DNA of 34,076 nucleotides from Cloacimonetes bacterium UBA3900 (GCA_002391675.1 DGFM01000015.1:8616-42691), one strand, 5' to 3'; counted from the stretch's first letter, positions 15,250 through 23,763 are shown. Notes: generated from the sequence alone by a model not told the origin. Program-made: numbers and translations.

Positions 15250-15450
15250 ATGACCTCAAACGAGATTAAAGACATTTTAAACGGCGGGCTTCCAAACCCT
15301 GATTCAGGGCTCGACGCCTTGTTGCCTTGTACTTTTGCATCCCCTGCATATCCCGCTGAAGGTCAAGTTGTTATTGACGAAAATGACTGCATTTTCAAAG
15401 TTGGCCTCAAAGCCGTTAACGGTACAAATCAAAGTGAAATGATAGTATGA
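15250..15450 (+). CDS. Possible small protein of 66 residues
   Basis: An ATG at 15250 opens a 66-codon frame that ends 25 bases before the hydrogenase subunit hndA. It lies about 12 bases past the candidate -10, so the message would be nearly leaderless; an AAGG stretch sits 10 bases before the ATG. The sequence is mixed, with two cysteines (LLPCTF and DCIFKV), a GLPNPDSGLDALLP segment and no membrane helix or recognised domain. It could be a real hydrogenase-linked peptide, or simply the untranslated leader of the operon. Confidence 0.35.
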   Translation: MTSNEIKDILNGGLPNPDSGLDALLPCTFASPAYPAEGQVVIDENDCIFKVGLKAVNGTNQSEMIV

Positions 15451-15475
15451 CAAAAATATACAAAAAGGAGGAGTG

Positions 15476-15955
15476 ATGTCTCCCGATACCCAGTTACAGC
15501 AACCTTACCAAAGGCTCAAAGAAGTAATCGCAGAGAAGAAAAGCTTACGCAATCCCCTGATCGAGATTCTCCGTATTGCTCAAGAGATCTTTGGCTATCT
15601 ACCCATTGAGGTGCAAGAATTCATCGCATCAGAGATGGACATCCCGGTAAGCAAAATCTATGGAGTGGTTACTTTTTACAATTTCTTCTCCATGAAGCCA
15701 CGTGGCAAATACACCCTCAATATCTGCATGGGCACCGCCTGCTATGTGAAAGGTGCGCCCAAGCTGGCTCAGATGATTACAGACGTATTGGACACCCCCA
15801 TGGGTGAGACCACGGAAGACGGTCGCTTCACATTGAGCGCAGTTCGCTGCGTGGGAGCTTGCTCGCTTGCTCCGGTGTTTGTGATCGGCGAAGACACATT
15901 TGGCCGCATTGAGACCAAAGACCAGGTAGAAAAAGTCTTGGCCCAGTACAAATAA
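15476..15955 (+). CDS. hndA: Hydrogenase subunit, NuoE/HndA-like [2Fe-2S] protein
   Basis: This encodes 159 residues from the ATG at 15476, placed after AAAAAGGAGG; a GTG 3 bases earlier is less likely. It has the helical N-terminus of the 24-kDa complex I family (LIEILRIAQEIFGYLP), the conserved YGVVTFYNFFS strand, and a thioredoxin-like domain. Four cysteines, C84, C89, C125 and C129 (CMGTAC and CVGAC), bind one [2Fe-2S] cluster. In Hnd-type hydrogenases this subunit passes electrons between the NAD(P)-binding subunit and the catalytic chain. It is the first certain gene of the hndABCD cluster. All four ligands are present and the length is typical. Confidence 0.93.
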   Translation: MSPDTQLQQPYQRLKEVIAEKKSLRNPLIEILRIAQEIFGYLPIEVQEFIASEMDIPVSKIYGVVTFYNFFSMKPRGKYTLNICMGTACYVKGAPKLAQMITDVLDTPMGETTEDGRFTLSAVRCVGACSLAPVFVIGEDTFGRIETKDQVEKVLAQYK

Positions 15956-16046
15956 GCAAGTACTGCAAGATTTATCCCAAAGTGATCGCATATATGGATC
16001 ACCCACTTAACGAATTAATTAATAAAACAAATATGGAGGATGTCTG

Positions 16047-16406
16047 ATGAAGACACTTGCCGACCTTAAGGAGATCCGCGAACAAGCAAAAGCGAAGATG
16101 AAACTGCGCGGATCAGATGCACGCATCAAAATCGTAGTCGGAATGGGAACATCCGGGATCGAAAAAGGAGCCCGTGATATAACGAGAACATTCCTGGAAG
16201 AAATCGCAACCCGCAATCTCATAGACGTTATCGTGACGCAATGTGGTGGCGATTGCAAGTCACCTGCCCCTGAGCCGGTAGTTTGCATCATGGAAGAAGG
16301 CAAAGAGACGGTTACCTACGCAAATATGACGCCTGATAAAGCCAGGAAAGTGGTAGCTGATCACGTAGTCGACGGTAAAATCGTCTCTGAATATGTAGCC
16401 AATTAG
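16047..16406 (+). CDS. hndB: Hydrogenase subunit, HndB-like thioredoxin-fold ferredoxin
   Basis: This encodes 119 residues; GGAGG lies 8 bases before the ATG. It starts with the family's helical segment (LADLKEIREQAKAKMKLR) and has the IKIVVGMGTSGIEKGARD and VIVTQCGGDCK segments of HndB. In the family, as I recall it, the first segment reads TCGIAAGA and carries a cysteine. Here it is TSG, so Ser36 replaces a probable cluster ligand. C66 and C70 remain, and C80 is extra. The protein may hold an altered cluster or be structural. It lies between hndA and hndC, with 14 bases to the next start. Confidence 0.88.
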   Translation: MKTLADLKEIREQAKAKMKLRGSDARIKIVVGMGTSGIEKGARDITRTFLEEIATRNLIDVIVTQCGGDCKSPAPEPVVCIMEEGKETVTYANMTPDKARKVVADHVVDGKIVSEYVAN

Positions 16407-16420
16407 GAAGGAGGATGACA

Positions 16421-18277
16421 ATGTCTCTAAAAAGAATCGACTTGCTGGTCTGCTGCGGCTCAAGCTGTATATCAGCAGGTGCCTTAAAACTCAAAGAAGC
16501 TTTGGTTAAAGCAATAGAAGACAGGGATCTTACAGACGAGGTCAACATCATCGGAACCGGCTGTATGGGCCCCTGTGAATTTGGCCCAGTGTTGGTAGTA
16601 TATCCCGAAGGTATTTTTTACAAACATGTAGCAATCGAAGACATCGATGAAATCGTGGAAGAACACATCATCAAGGGACGCCCCTTGGAGCGTCTGATGG
16701 TGCAGGATAATGAGAAGACTATTAGAATGCAAAAAGACGTGCCTTTTTATCACAAACAGATCAAAGTGGCATTGGAAAATTGCGGCTTGATCGACCCCGA
16801 AAGCATGGAAGAATACATCGCTACCGGCGGTTATCAAGCGCTGGGTATGGCACTTACCACCATGACCCCACAAGGCGCCATCGACATCGTCAAAGCCTCC
16901 GGTTTGAGAGGACGCGGCGGCGGTGGATTCCCTGCCTATAGAAAATGGCAGATGGTGCATGACAGACAGGAAGATGAAAAGTATATCATCTGTAACGGTG
17001 ACGAAGGTGACCCCGGTGCCTTCATGGATCGTTCGATCCTGGAAGGCGATCCGCACAGAGTGCTGGAAGGCATGATGATCGCTGCCTACAGCATCGGCGC
17101 CAGCCAGGGCTTCTTCTACATCCGTGCCGAATATCCTTTGGCTATCAAACGCATCCGCCAGGCAATCGAACAAGCCCGCAGCATGGGATTGATGGGCAAA
17201 AACATCTTTGGCACAGACTTCTGCTTTGAAGCCGAAGTGCGCACCGGAGCCGGTGCTTTCGTGTGTGGTGAAGAAATGGCGCTCATCCACTCCATCGAAG
17301 GCGAGCGCGGCAACCCCACGCCCAAACCACCCTATCCCGCAGTGCAAGGCCTCTGGGGCAAACCCACCGTGGTGAACAACGTGGAAACTTTTGCCAATAT
17401 CCCCAGCATCTTTGTAAAAGGCGCCGATTGGTTTGCCGGCATGGGAACCGAGGACTCCAAGGGCACCAAAGTGTTTGCCCTCACAGGTGACGTGTGCAAT
17501 ACCGGCCTCGTGGAAGTACCCATGGGCATCACCCTCAGAGAGTTGATCTATGAAGTGGGCGGTGGCATCATCGACGACCGCAAGTTTAAAGCCGTACAAC
17601 TGGGCGGCCCCTCCGGTGGTTGCCTGACCTCTGAACACCTGGACTTGGGCGTGGACTATAAGACCCTCAAAGAGCACGGAGCCATGATGGGTTCCGGCGG
17701 CGTGATCGTGATGGACGAGCGTAAGTGCATGGTAAACGTTGCCAAGTTCTTCATCGAATTCTGTGTGGAAGAATCCTGCGGAAAATGCTCACCCTGCCGC
17801 ATCGGACTCAAACAGATGCTCCACATCATGGAACGTATTACCTCCGGCCAAGGCAAAGAAGGAGATATCGAAGAGCTGTTGCGCTTGGGCGAAACAGTCC
17901 GCAACCTCTCACTCTGCGGCCTGGGCCAAACCGCCCCCAACCCCGTGCTTTCTACCATCCGCTACTTCCGCGATGAATATGAAACACATATCCGTGAAAA
18001 GACCTGTAACGTAAACGTGTGCCTCGATCTGATGCACTTTGAGATTGATAAAGACAAATGCATCGGCTGTTCACTCTGCTCACGCAAGTGCCCCACAGGC
18101 TGCATCTCAGGTTCAAAAGAAGACAAATACACCATTAACCAGGTTGAATGCATCAAATGCGGCAACTGCTTTGACGTTTGCCCTGTGAAAGCCATTGATA
18201 AAGTTCCTGGAATCCATGAAGACTTATCCGGTCAAAAAGGCCGTGCAGCCGTACGCAAACCCGGTGAGCCTTTCTAA
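16421..18277 (+). CDS. hndC: Hydrogenase subunit, HndC/NuoF-like NAD(P)H- and FMN-binding flavoprotein
   Basis: This encodes 618 residues from the ATG at 16421, six bases after AAGGAGG; the ATG at 16415 touches the ribosome-binding site and is rejected. An N-terminal [2Fe-2S] thioredoxin-like domain carries C11, C12 and C16 plus GTGCMGPC. The NuoF core follows, with the FMN/NADH loops GLRGRGGGGFP and CNGDEGDPGAFMDRS, then an SLBB domain (GITLRELIYEVGGG). The [4Fe-4S] helix bundle reads ESCGKCSPCRIG, with a distal cysteine in LSLCGLG. Two C-terminal ferredoxin motifs, CIGCSLCSRKCP and CIKCGNCFDVCP, complete it. It oxidises or reduces NAD(P) at FMN and is the probable site of electron bifurcation. 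All expected ligands are visible. Confidence 0.94.
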   Translation: MSLKRIDLLVCCGSSCISAGALKLKEALVKAIEDRDLTDEVNIIGTGCMGPCEFGPVLVVYPEGIFYKHVAIEDIDEIVEEHIIKGRPLERLMVQDNEKTIRMQKDVPFYHKQIKVALENCGLIDPESMEEYIATGGYQALGMALTTMTPQGAIDIVKASGLRGRGGGGFPAYRKWQMVHDRQEDEKYIICNGDEGDPGAFMDRSILEGDPHRVLEGMMIAAYSIGASQGFFYIRAEYPLAIKRIRQAIEQARSMGLMGKNIFGTDFCFEAEVRTGAGAFVCGEEMALIHSIEGERGNPTPKPPYPAVQGLWGKPTVVNNVETFANIPSIFVKGADWFAGMGTEDSKGTKVFALTGDVCNTGLVEVPMGITLRELIYEVGGGIIDDRKFKAVQLGGPSGGCLTSEHLDLGVDYKTLKEHGAMMGSGGVIVMDERKCMVNVAKFFIEFCVEESCGKCSPCRIGLKQMLHIMERITSGQGKEGDIEELLRLGETVRNLSLCGLGQTAPNPVLSTIRYFRDEYETHIREKTCNVNVCLDLMHFEIDKDKCIGCSLCSRKCPTGCISGSKEDKYTINQVECIKCGNCFDVCPVKAIDKVPGIHEDLSGQKGRAAVRKPGEPF

Positions 18278-18291
18278 ATAGGTAAGTTTGA

Positions 18292-18423
18292 ATGTACCAA
18301 GAGATTATCTCCCAGTACCAACCCACCAGGGACAACTTGATCAACACCGTGCCCGAGGCTTGTGCAAAACATCCTCAGCACGACCCAAGATGTATTCATC
18401 GTAACAATAAAAAAGTAAGATAA
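18292..18423 (+). CDS. Possible 43-residue peptide or remnant between hndC and hndD
   Basis: An open frame from an ATG at 18292 to a TAA at 18421-18423 fills most of the 163-base gap. The first 20 residues (MYQEIISQYQPTRDNLINTV) resemble the N-terminal helix of NuoE/HndA-type subunits. The rest (EACAKHPQHDPRCIH and a basic tail) does not continue the family. It has no strong ribosome-binding site (AGGTAAG at 18280). It may be a decayed extra hndA-like gene, a short real peptide or chance. Confidence 0.35.
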   Translation: MYQEIISQYQPTRDNLINTVPEACAKHPQHDPRCIHRNNKKVR

Positions 18424-18440
18424 TAAAAGGAAAGATAATT

Positions 18441-20222
18441 ATGGCTAAAACAGTCAACGTCTGGATCGATGGTCACCAACTGGAAGTTCCGGAAGGAATG
18501 ACCATCATAGAAGCTGCCGACAAACACGGCTTCTACATCCCCCGTTTATGCTACCATCCTGATCTTCCACCCACCGCCAACTGCGGCGTCTGCGTGGTTG
18601 AAATCGATAGAATGCCCGTACCCAAACGTGCCTGCAGCACGCCTTGCGAAGAAGGAATGAAGATCACCACCAATAGCAAGAAACTGCGCTCATATAGAAG
18701 GACGCTGGTGGAAATGATCCTTTCAAACCACGAAGTCGTCTGCCCCACCTGCGCGGCAAACAACAAATGCGAGCTGCAGTCTCTGGCAAACAACCTGGGC
18801 ATCGAACCCAACGCACTGCCAACCCTGCTGGATAAGCAACCTATCGACTCCAGCTCCCCCTCAATCATCAAAGACCCCAATAAATGCATAGGTTGCGGAA
18901 GATGCATCACCGTCTGCAACGAAGTGCAGACCGTCTATGCACTCACCATGACCGAGCGCGGCTTTGAATCCTACCCCTCCGTGGCTTTCGAGCAGGGAAT
19001 GGGCAATAGCGCCTGCGTAAATTGCGGCCAATGCACAGTTTACTGCCCCACCGGTGCCCTGCGTGAAAACAGCGAAATCAACGCCGTCTGGGATGCTATT
19101 TTCGATCCCGAAAAACACGTCATCGTGCAGGAAGCACCCGCTATCCGCGCCTCTTTGGGTGATGAATTCGGAATGCCCATGGGCTCCGTCACTCCCAAGA
19201 AGATGTACGCCGCTCTGCGCAAGATCGGCTTCGACAGCGTGATGGATACAAACTTCACCGCCGACCTCACCATCATGGAAGAAGGAACCGAGTGTGTGCA
19301 AAAGCTCAAATCCGGCAGCAAACGCCCGCTCATCACCTCCTGCTCACCCGGCTGGATCAAGTTTATGGAAACCTACTACCCCGATCTGGCAGATTGCGTC
19401 TCCACGGCAAAATCACCCATGAGTATGTTTGGTGCGCTCTCCAAAACCTACTATGCCGAGCAAAATAACATCGACCCCGCCAAGATCGTGAGCGTGGCAA
19501 TCATGCCCTGCACGGCAAAGAAGTTTGAGGCCAGACGCCCCGAACTCAGCGACTCAGGATTCCAGGATACAGACTACGTGCTCACCACACGTGAATTTAT
19601 CCGCATGATCAAAGAAGCCGGCATCGACTTTGCCAATATCCCGGAAGAAGAACCCGATGAAGGAATGAGCTTCTACACCGGCGCCGGAACCATCTTTGGC
19701 GCTACCGGTGGTGTGATGGAAGCTGCCATCCGCTCTGCCTATACTCTGGTCACCGGCGAAGAGCTGGAAAACATAGACATCGTGGGCGTGCGCGGCTTGG
19801 ACGGCGTGAAAGAAGCCACAATTCCCATCCCCGGATTTGGCGATCTGAGAGTGGCTGTGGCGCACGGACTCTCCAACGCCCGCAAGGTGATGGATAGAGT
19901 GCGTGAAGGTTTAGCCACCACAGGCGAATCACCCTGGCACTTCATCGAAATCATGGCCTGCCCCGGTGGCTGCGTGGGCGGCGGTGGACAGCCCTTCGGA
20001 AACAACATCGCAGACAGAGCTCGCAGAGGCGAGGCTCTCTATGAAGAAGACAGGAACCTGCCCGTCCGCAAATCTCACCACAACCCCGAAGTGCAGAAAA
20101 TCTACAAGGAGTTCCTGGGAGAACCTCTCTCCGAAAAGGCACTCAAGCTGCTGCATACCTACTACTTCGAGCGTAATAAGTATACCGGACAAGTGGTGAA
20201 GGAAGCAACTCACAAACACTGA
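18441..20222 (+). CDS. hndD: [FeFe] hydrogenase catalytic subunit
   Basis: This encodes 593 residues; AAAGG lies upstream of the ATG. Ligand sets in order: N-terminal [2Fe-2S] (C37, C48, C51, C65), His-Cys [4Fe-4S] (H97, C101, C104, C110), and two ferredoxin clusters (C149, C152, C155, C159 and C192, C195, C198, C202). The H-cluster domain follows. Motif L1 is TSCSPGW (299-305), L2 is MPCTAKKFE (355-363), and L3 is EIMACPGGCVGGGG with C507 and C511. The M3-type layout without a C-terminal extension fits NAD(P)-linked, ferredoxin-dependent hydrogenases. L1 has serine at 302 where the canonical motif has a second cysteine. The enzyme reduces protons or oxidises H2 in the cytoplasm. No maturases are in the window. 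Confidence 0.95.
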   Translation: MAKTVNVWIDGHQLEVPEGMTIIEAADKHGFYIPRLCYHPDLPPTANCGVCVVEIDRMPVPKRACSTPCEEGMKITTNSKKLRSYRRTLVEMILSNHEVVCPTCAANNKCELQSLANNLGIEPNALPTLLDKQPIDSSSPSIIKDPNKCIGCGRCITVCNEVQTVYALTMTERGFESYPSVAFEQGMGNSACVNCGQCTVYCPTGALRENSEINAVWDAIFDPEKHVIVQEAPAIRASLGDEFGMPMGSVTPKKMYAALRKIGFDSVMDTNFTADLTIMEEGTECVQKLKSGSKRPLITSCSPGWIKFMETYYPDLADCVSTAKSPMSMFGALSKTYYAEQNNIDPAKIVSVAIMPCTAKKFEARRPELSDSGFQDTDYVLTTREFIRMIKEAGIDFANIPEEEPDEGMSFYTGAGTIFGATGGVMEAAIRSAYTLVTGEELENIDIVGVRGLDGVKEATIPIPGFGDLRVAVAHGLSNARKVMDRVREGLATTGESPWHFIEIMACPGGCVGGGGQPFGNNIADRARRGEALYEEDRNLPVRKSHHNPEVQKIYKEFLGEPLSEKALKLLHTYYFERNKYTGQVVKEATHKH

Positions 20223-20248
20223 TAGCTCATAGCTATTTCACAATAAGC

Positions 20249-20281
20249 AAGCCCCGGATCTGTAAAGCTTCGGGGCTTTTT
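20249..20281 (+). terminator. Rho-independent terminator after hndD
   Basis: Perfect arms AAGCCCCG (20249-20256) and CGGGGCTT (20271-20278) lead into a run of T. It ends the hydrogenase operon. Confidence 0.85.
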
Positions 20282-20399
20282 CTATCTGGGATTTTTGTAG
20301 CCCAAACCGCCCCAAGAGTCAGCCGGCTCCAATTCGTGTTTTTTACCTCGAAAATCACTCTCCTTAAGGCCCAAAATATGTTTGCGCAAAAACGACGCC

Positions 20400-20612
20400 C
20401 GCCTCAACCTTTGACTTTTACCCCGGCTTGCCCCACCTTAGCGTTTCTTAGGCGCTCGAATGCGTAACCTATGGGTTTTCTTTGGGTTACTTGTGGATCC
20501 CAAAGGAGACCCACAGGAGCCCCTAAGGGAGGCCGCATGAAATCGACGTTTTCGGAGGCGGTTTTGTTTTCGTAAAACGGGCTCGCAAGTCAAATATTTC
20601 AGAAAGCCCCGG
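20400..20612 (+). repeat. Inverted-repeat-bounded element, copy 2
   Basis: This shares with 4275-4483 the order TTTGACTTTT, GGCGCTCGAATGCGTAAC, a near-identical stretch of about 65 bases including the second stem arm, AAATCGACGTTTT, GTCAAATATT and AAGCCCCGG. The distance between the inner ends is 178 bases here and 179 in copy 1. The outer inverted repeats have diverged more than in copy 1. The internal stem is kept, with some changes on the left arm only. Confidence 0.8.
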
Positions 20613-20837
20613 TCGTTCAGGCGTCGGGTACCGGAAATAACTCCTACTAAAATGATAGGTGTTTATTCCTATAAAAATAGTAGGTGTTCGCCGGGGATCC
20701 TTTCGCCATTTTGACGTCCAAGCCAAAAAGGAGGGAGACCCACTTATCCCTCCCAAGTTTTTCTGCCCCACCCACTCCATCTTGCACATCAGCAAAGCAT
20801 TATCTGAGGCAATTCGTGAAATTGGTCACTTTTCTCA

Positions 20838-20867
20838 TTGACAAAACACCCTTGATTGCAAGCTTTG
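20838..20867 (+). promoter_or_regulatory. Candidate promoter for butyrate kinase
   Basis: TTGACA (20838-20843), 16-base spacer, AAGCTTTG (20860-20867). The last four bases match the Bacteroidetes -7 element TAnnTTTG, and the gap between TTG and the -7 is 19 bases. Confidence 0.5.
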
Positions 20868-20902
20868 CCTAAAATATCTAAATCTAATCCTAAGGAGGAT
20901 TT

Positions 20903-21976
20903 ATGTCTTATCGCGTTCTCGCTATCAACCCTGGATCCACGTCTACAAAGATTGCCGTTTATGATTCTGAAACACCGGTCTTTGAAGAGGTTTTACGTCA
21001 TACCCCCGAAGAGCTGGCTCCCTATCCCGGAATCATCGAGCAATATGAATTTCGTAAAGATTTGGTGTTAAACGCCATGACCGCACACGATGTGGCTTTG
21101 GACAGCCTGGATTGTGTGGTGGGTCGGGGTGGATTGGTGCGTCCCGTTCCCGGTGGTACCTTTAAGATCACGCCTCAGATGCTGGAAGACCTGAAGGATC
21201 CCACACGCTGGGGCCGTATTCACGCCTCAAACCTGGGTGCCTTCATCGCCGACGCCATCAGCAAAGAACTCAATATCCCCGGTTTTATCGTTGACCCTGT
21301 GGTGGTGGACGAATTTGACGACATCGCCCGCATTTCCGGCATTCCGGAGATCGAACGCAAATCCCTGATGCACGCACTGAACCTGCGCTACATCGCCAGA
21401 CTCTGCGCCAAAGACCTGGGCAAAGACCTGGAACATACCAATCAGATCGGCGTGCATATGGGCGGCGGCATCTCGGTGGCAGCCATCCTGAACGGCCGCA
21501 TCGTGGATGTGAATAACGCCCTCTTGGGTATGGGTTCCTTCTCGCCGCAAAGAGCCGGTGCTCTGCCTATCGGTGACCTTCTGGACCTCGCCTACAGCGG
21601 CAAATATACCAAGGCAGAACTCACTCACCACCTCAGCAAAACTGCCGGCTGGATGGCCTATCTGGGCACAGACGACGGCATCGAGGTGAGCAGACGCATC
21701 CAGGCAGGCGATGCCAAAGCCAAACTCATCCAGGATGCCATGTGCTATCAGGTGGCCAAAGAAATCGGCGCCTGCGCCACAGTGCTCAAAGGAAAGGTGG
21801 ATTGCATCAGCATGAGCGGCGGATTGGTCTACAACGATCTCATCGTGCAGACCGTGCGCGAAAGAGTGGAATTCATCGCTCCGATCAAGCTCTTCCCCGG
21901 CGAAAAAGAGATGGAAGCACTCGCCATGGGCGGCGTGCGCGTCCTCGAAGGCCTGGAAGAAGCTAAGGACTATTAA
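20903..21976 (+). CDS. buk: Butyrate kinase
   Basis: This encodes 357 residues, typical for the family, with AAGGAGG before the ATG. It is an acetokinase/ASKHA-fold kinase. The N-terminal phosphate loop reads LAINPGSTSTKIAVYD, followed by VVGRGGLVRPVPGG, the phosphate-2 segment IGVHMGGGISVAAI with NGRIVDVNNAL, and a C-terminal adenosine segment (ISMSGGLVYND and the EALAMGG end). It makes ATP and butyrate or a branched-chain acid from the acyl phosphate. GGLVRPVPGG and the length favour butyrate kinase over acetate kinase. No phosphotransbutyrylase gene is adjacent, which is unusual. The substrate could be an amino-acid-derived branched-chain acid. It has its own promoter. Confidence 0.93.
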   Translation: MSYRVLAINPGSTSTKIAVYDSETPVFEEVLRHTPEELAPYPGIIEQYEFRKDLVLNAMTAHDVALDSLDCVVGRGGLVRPVPGGTFKITPQMLEDLKDPTRWGRIHASNLGAFIADAISKELNIPGFIVDPVVVDEFDDIARISGIPEIERKSLMHALNLRYIARLCAKDLGKDLEHTNQIGVHMGGGISVAAILNGRIVDVNNALLGMGSFSPQRAGALPIGDLLDLAYSGKYTKAELTHHLSKTAGWMAYLGTDDGIEVSRRIQAGDAKAKLIQDAMCYQVAKEIGACATVLKGKVDCISMSGGLVYNDLIVQTVRERVEFIAPIKLFPGEKEMEALAMGGVRVLEGLEEAKDY

Positions 21977-21998
21977 TACATTGTCTTAAGATATATTT

Positions 21999-23741
21999 AT
22001 GCCCCCATTTAAAATGAAAAGCAAGCCAGGCATATTAGCTTGGCTGCTTTTCCTGATTTCCCTGCATCTGTTTGGAAATACAGCAGATAGCTGGACGGTG
22101 CTCGTCTACATCGCCGGTGATAACAACCTCTCAGATGCAGCCATCCAAAACATCAACGATATGGAAGCGGCTGCCTTGCCGGCCAATCTGACCCTGGTGG
22201 TGCAGAGCGATCTGCCGGAAGATTCTGCCTATCCGGGCGGGCAAAGACGCCTGATCAGACCTGACAATTTACCGCAGATCACCTCGCCTCTGATCCAAAA
22301 CCTGGGGCCCATCAATAGCGGCGATCAGCGCACCCTTTACGATTTTGCCAGCTGGGGATTCAAGCGCTATCCCTCTGATAGAAGGGCACTTATCGTCTGG
22401 GGGCATGGCAATAGCTGGTTTAAAGGCGGCGGGAAATGGATCTGTCCCGATGACGACGCCCAGAGCCACCTCAGCGTCTCCAGCGGCCATCTCAAGGGTG
22501 CGCTTACCGGCCTGCCTCACCTGGATATCCTGATCCTGGATGCCTGCAGTATGCAGAGCGTGGAAGTGCTCACAGAGCTGAAAAACGTTGCAGATTATAT
22601 CATTGGCTCCGAGGATGAAGTGCCCTATACCGGCTTCCCCTATCAGCAGATGATGCCCTGTTTTGATGGCAGCGAACCGCCGGAAGCCGTCTGCACCCAG
22701 ATTGTGGATGCCTATATCGCTTCCTATGATACCTATGGCAGTCAAAATCCAAATGACTATCCCTATGCGGTCACCTGTTCAGCCGTGAAGATGCAGCCTT
22801 TTGAGGCTTTTCTGCAGGAATTGAAGCGCTTCAGCCTCAAATACCGCTACCGTGCGGTGGAGCTGTTGGGGCTCAGGGCGGGATGTTTTGAGATGAATCA
22901 TGGCTATTGCGATGTGGACGTCTATGAATACTTTGGCAAAGTGAGCACGACACCATCAGATCCGGAGCTGAGAGCCGATGCTGCGCGGGTGCTGGCCGCC
23001 TGGCAAGAGGTAGTCGTTCACAAAGGCAATCTCACTCATGCGGCAGATGTGGGAGGTGCGGCGATCTGGTTTCCCTGGCATTGGCAGTATTACGAAGCCC
23101 TCTGGACTCACTACATGAAGCTGGATTTTGCCCAATATCGTTGGGTCAGTGCGCTTTATCATGCCTTCCCGGATCTGGGAGCCCAGCTGCTGAGCCCGCC
23201 ATCCCTGTTTTCTGTAAACTACTCTCTTGGCTCGGCACTGCTGACGCTTACCCTGCCACCCTTCCCTGATGATACCACGCTGCAAGTTGCTGTGGAATAT
23301 GAGGATGAGACACATGAGCACACTTACGATGTCCCCTGGCTGCAACAGCAGATCACCATCCGGATACCGCTCAAAGACGATGCCGTGATCAAGATCAGCA
23401 GGGCAAGCTTTATGAGCAAACCGTCCGAAGCTCTGGAACTCGAAGTGCAAGCTCCCGTGGCGGGCTTGAGTATACAATCGCATCCCAATCCGGTGCGCAA
23501 CCGGGCCACCGCCATGCTGCGCTGGTATTTGCCTGAAGAGCTTGCCGGCCCGGCCAAGCTGGAACTCTTCAACTTGAAAGGGCAAAAACTGGGCAGCTAC
23601 GACTTGGGAAACGTGCCGGAATTTGAAGGATGCCTGCCTTTTGCCAATTGGCCGCTGCTTCAGAAAGTACCTGCCGGCGTCTACCAAATCCGCCTCAAAC
23701 TAAAGGGGCAGAATTGTAAAGAAAAGCTTACAATTCTATGA
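21999..23741 (+). CDS. Secreted clostripain-like (C11) cysteine peptidase with sorting tail
   Basis: This encodes 580 residues. The ATG at 21999 gives a short basic start before a hydrophobic signal segment (ILAWLLFLISLHLFG); an ATG at 22014 is an alternative. The peptidase domain starts at WTVLVYIAGDNNLSD. It has the catalytic histidine in LIVWGHGNSW (H136) and the catalytic cysteine in LILDACSMQSVE (C183), the normal C11 pair, then the IGSEDEVPYTGFPY segment. C11 peptidases cut after arginine or lysine and are calcium-activated. The C-terminus (about 495-580) is a divergent sorting domain with SHPNPVRN, LELFNLKGQKL and a final EKLTIL. It is probably exported to the surface or medium. The start is 22 bases after buk. 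Confidence 0.88.
   Translation: MPPFKMKSKPGILAWLLFLISLHLFGNTADSWTVLVYIAGDNNLSDAAIQNINDMEAAALPANLTLVVQSDLPEDSAYPGGQRRLIRPDNLPQITSPLIQNLGPINSGDQRTLYDFASWGFKRYPSDRRALIVWGHGNSWFKGGGKWICPDDDAQSHLSVSSGHLKGALTGLPHLDILILDACSMQSVEVLTELKNVADYIIGSEDEVPYTGFPYQQMMPCFDGSEPPEAVCTQIVDAYIASYDTYGSQNPNDYPYAVTCSAVKMQPFEAFLQELKRFSLKYRYRAVELLGLRAGCFEMNHGYCDVDVYEYFGKVSTTPSDPELRADAARVLAAWQEVVVHKGNLTHAADVGGAAIWFPWHWQYYEALWTHYMKLDFAQYRWVSALYHAFPDLGAQLLSPPSLFSVNYSLGSALLTLTLPPFPDDTTLQVAVEYEDETHEHTYDVPWLQQQITIRIPLKDDAVIKISRASFMSKPSEALELEVQAPVAGLSIQSHPNPVRNRATAMLRWYLPEELAGPAKLELFNLKGQKLGSYDLGNVPEFEGCLPFANWPLLQKVPAGVYQIRLKLKGQNCKEKLTIL
23711..23736 (+). other. Perfect 9-base hairpin at the end of the C11 peptidase gene
   Basis: GAATTGTAA (23711-23719) and TTACAATTC (23728-23736) pair perfectly and overlap the last codons. 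No T run follows, so it is a weak terminator at best. Confidence 0.4.
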
Positions 23742-23763
23742 GTAATCAGGCACTTACATACCT

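Larger units (their letters stand above)
20223..20837. other. Intergenic region with terminator and repeat element
   Basis: About 600 bases between hndD and the buk promoter. It holds the hndD terminator, a short ATTCGTG-type repeat fragment near 20330, copy 2 of the inverted-repeat element, and two related direct repeats around 20641-20689 (CTACTAAAATGATAGGTG and TATAAAAATAGTAGGTG). I see no credible gene. Confidence 0.7.

Noticed and set aside
16484..17677. 397-codon open frame on the minus strand
   Set aside because: It is antisense to hndC, which has all expected motifs. The shadow has repetitive, His/Asp-rich composition.
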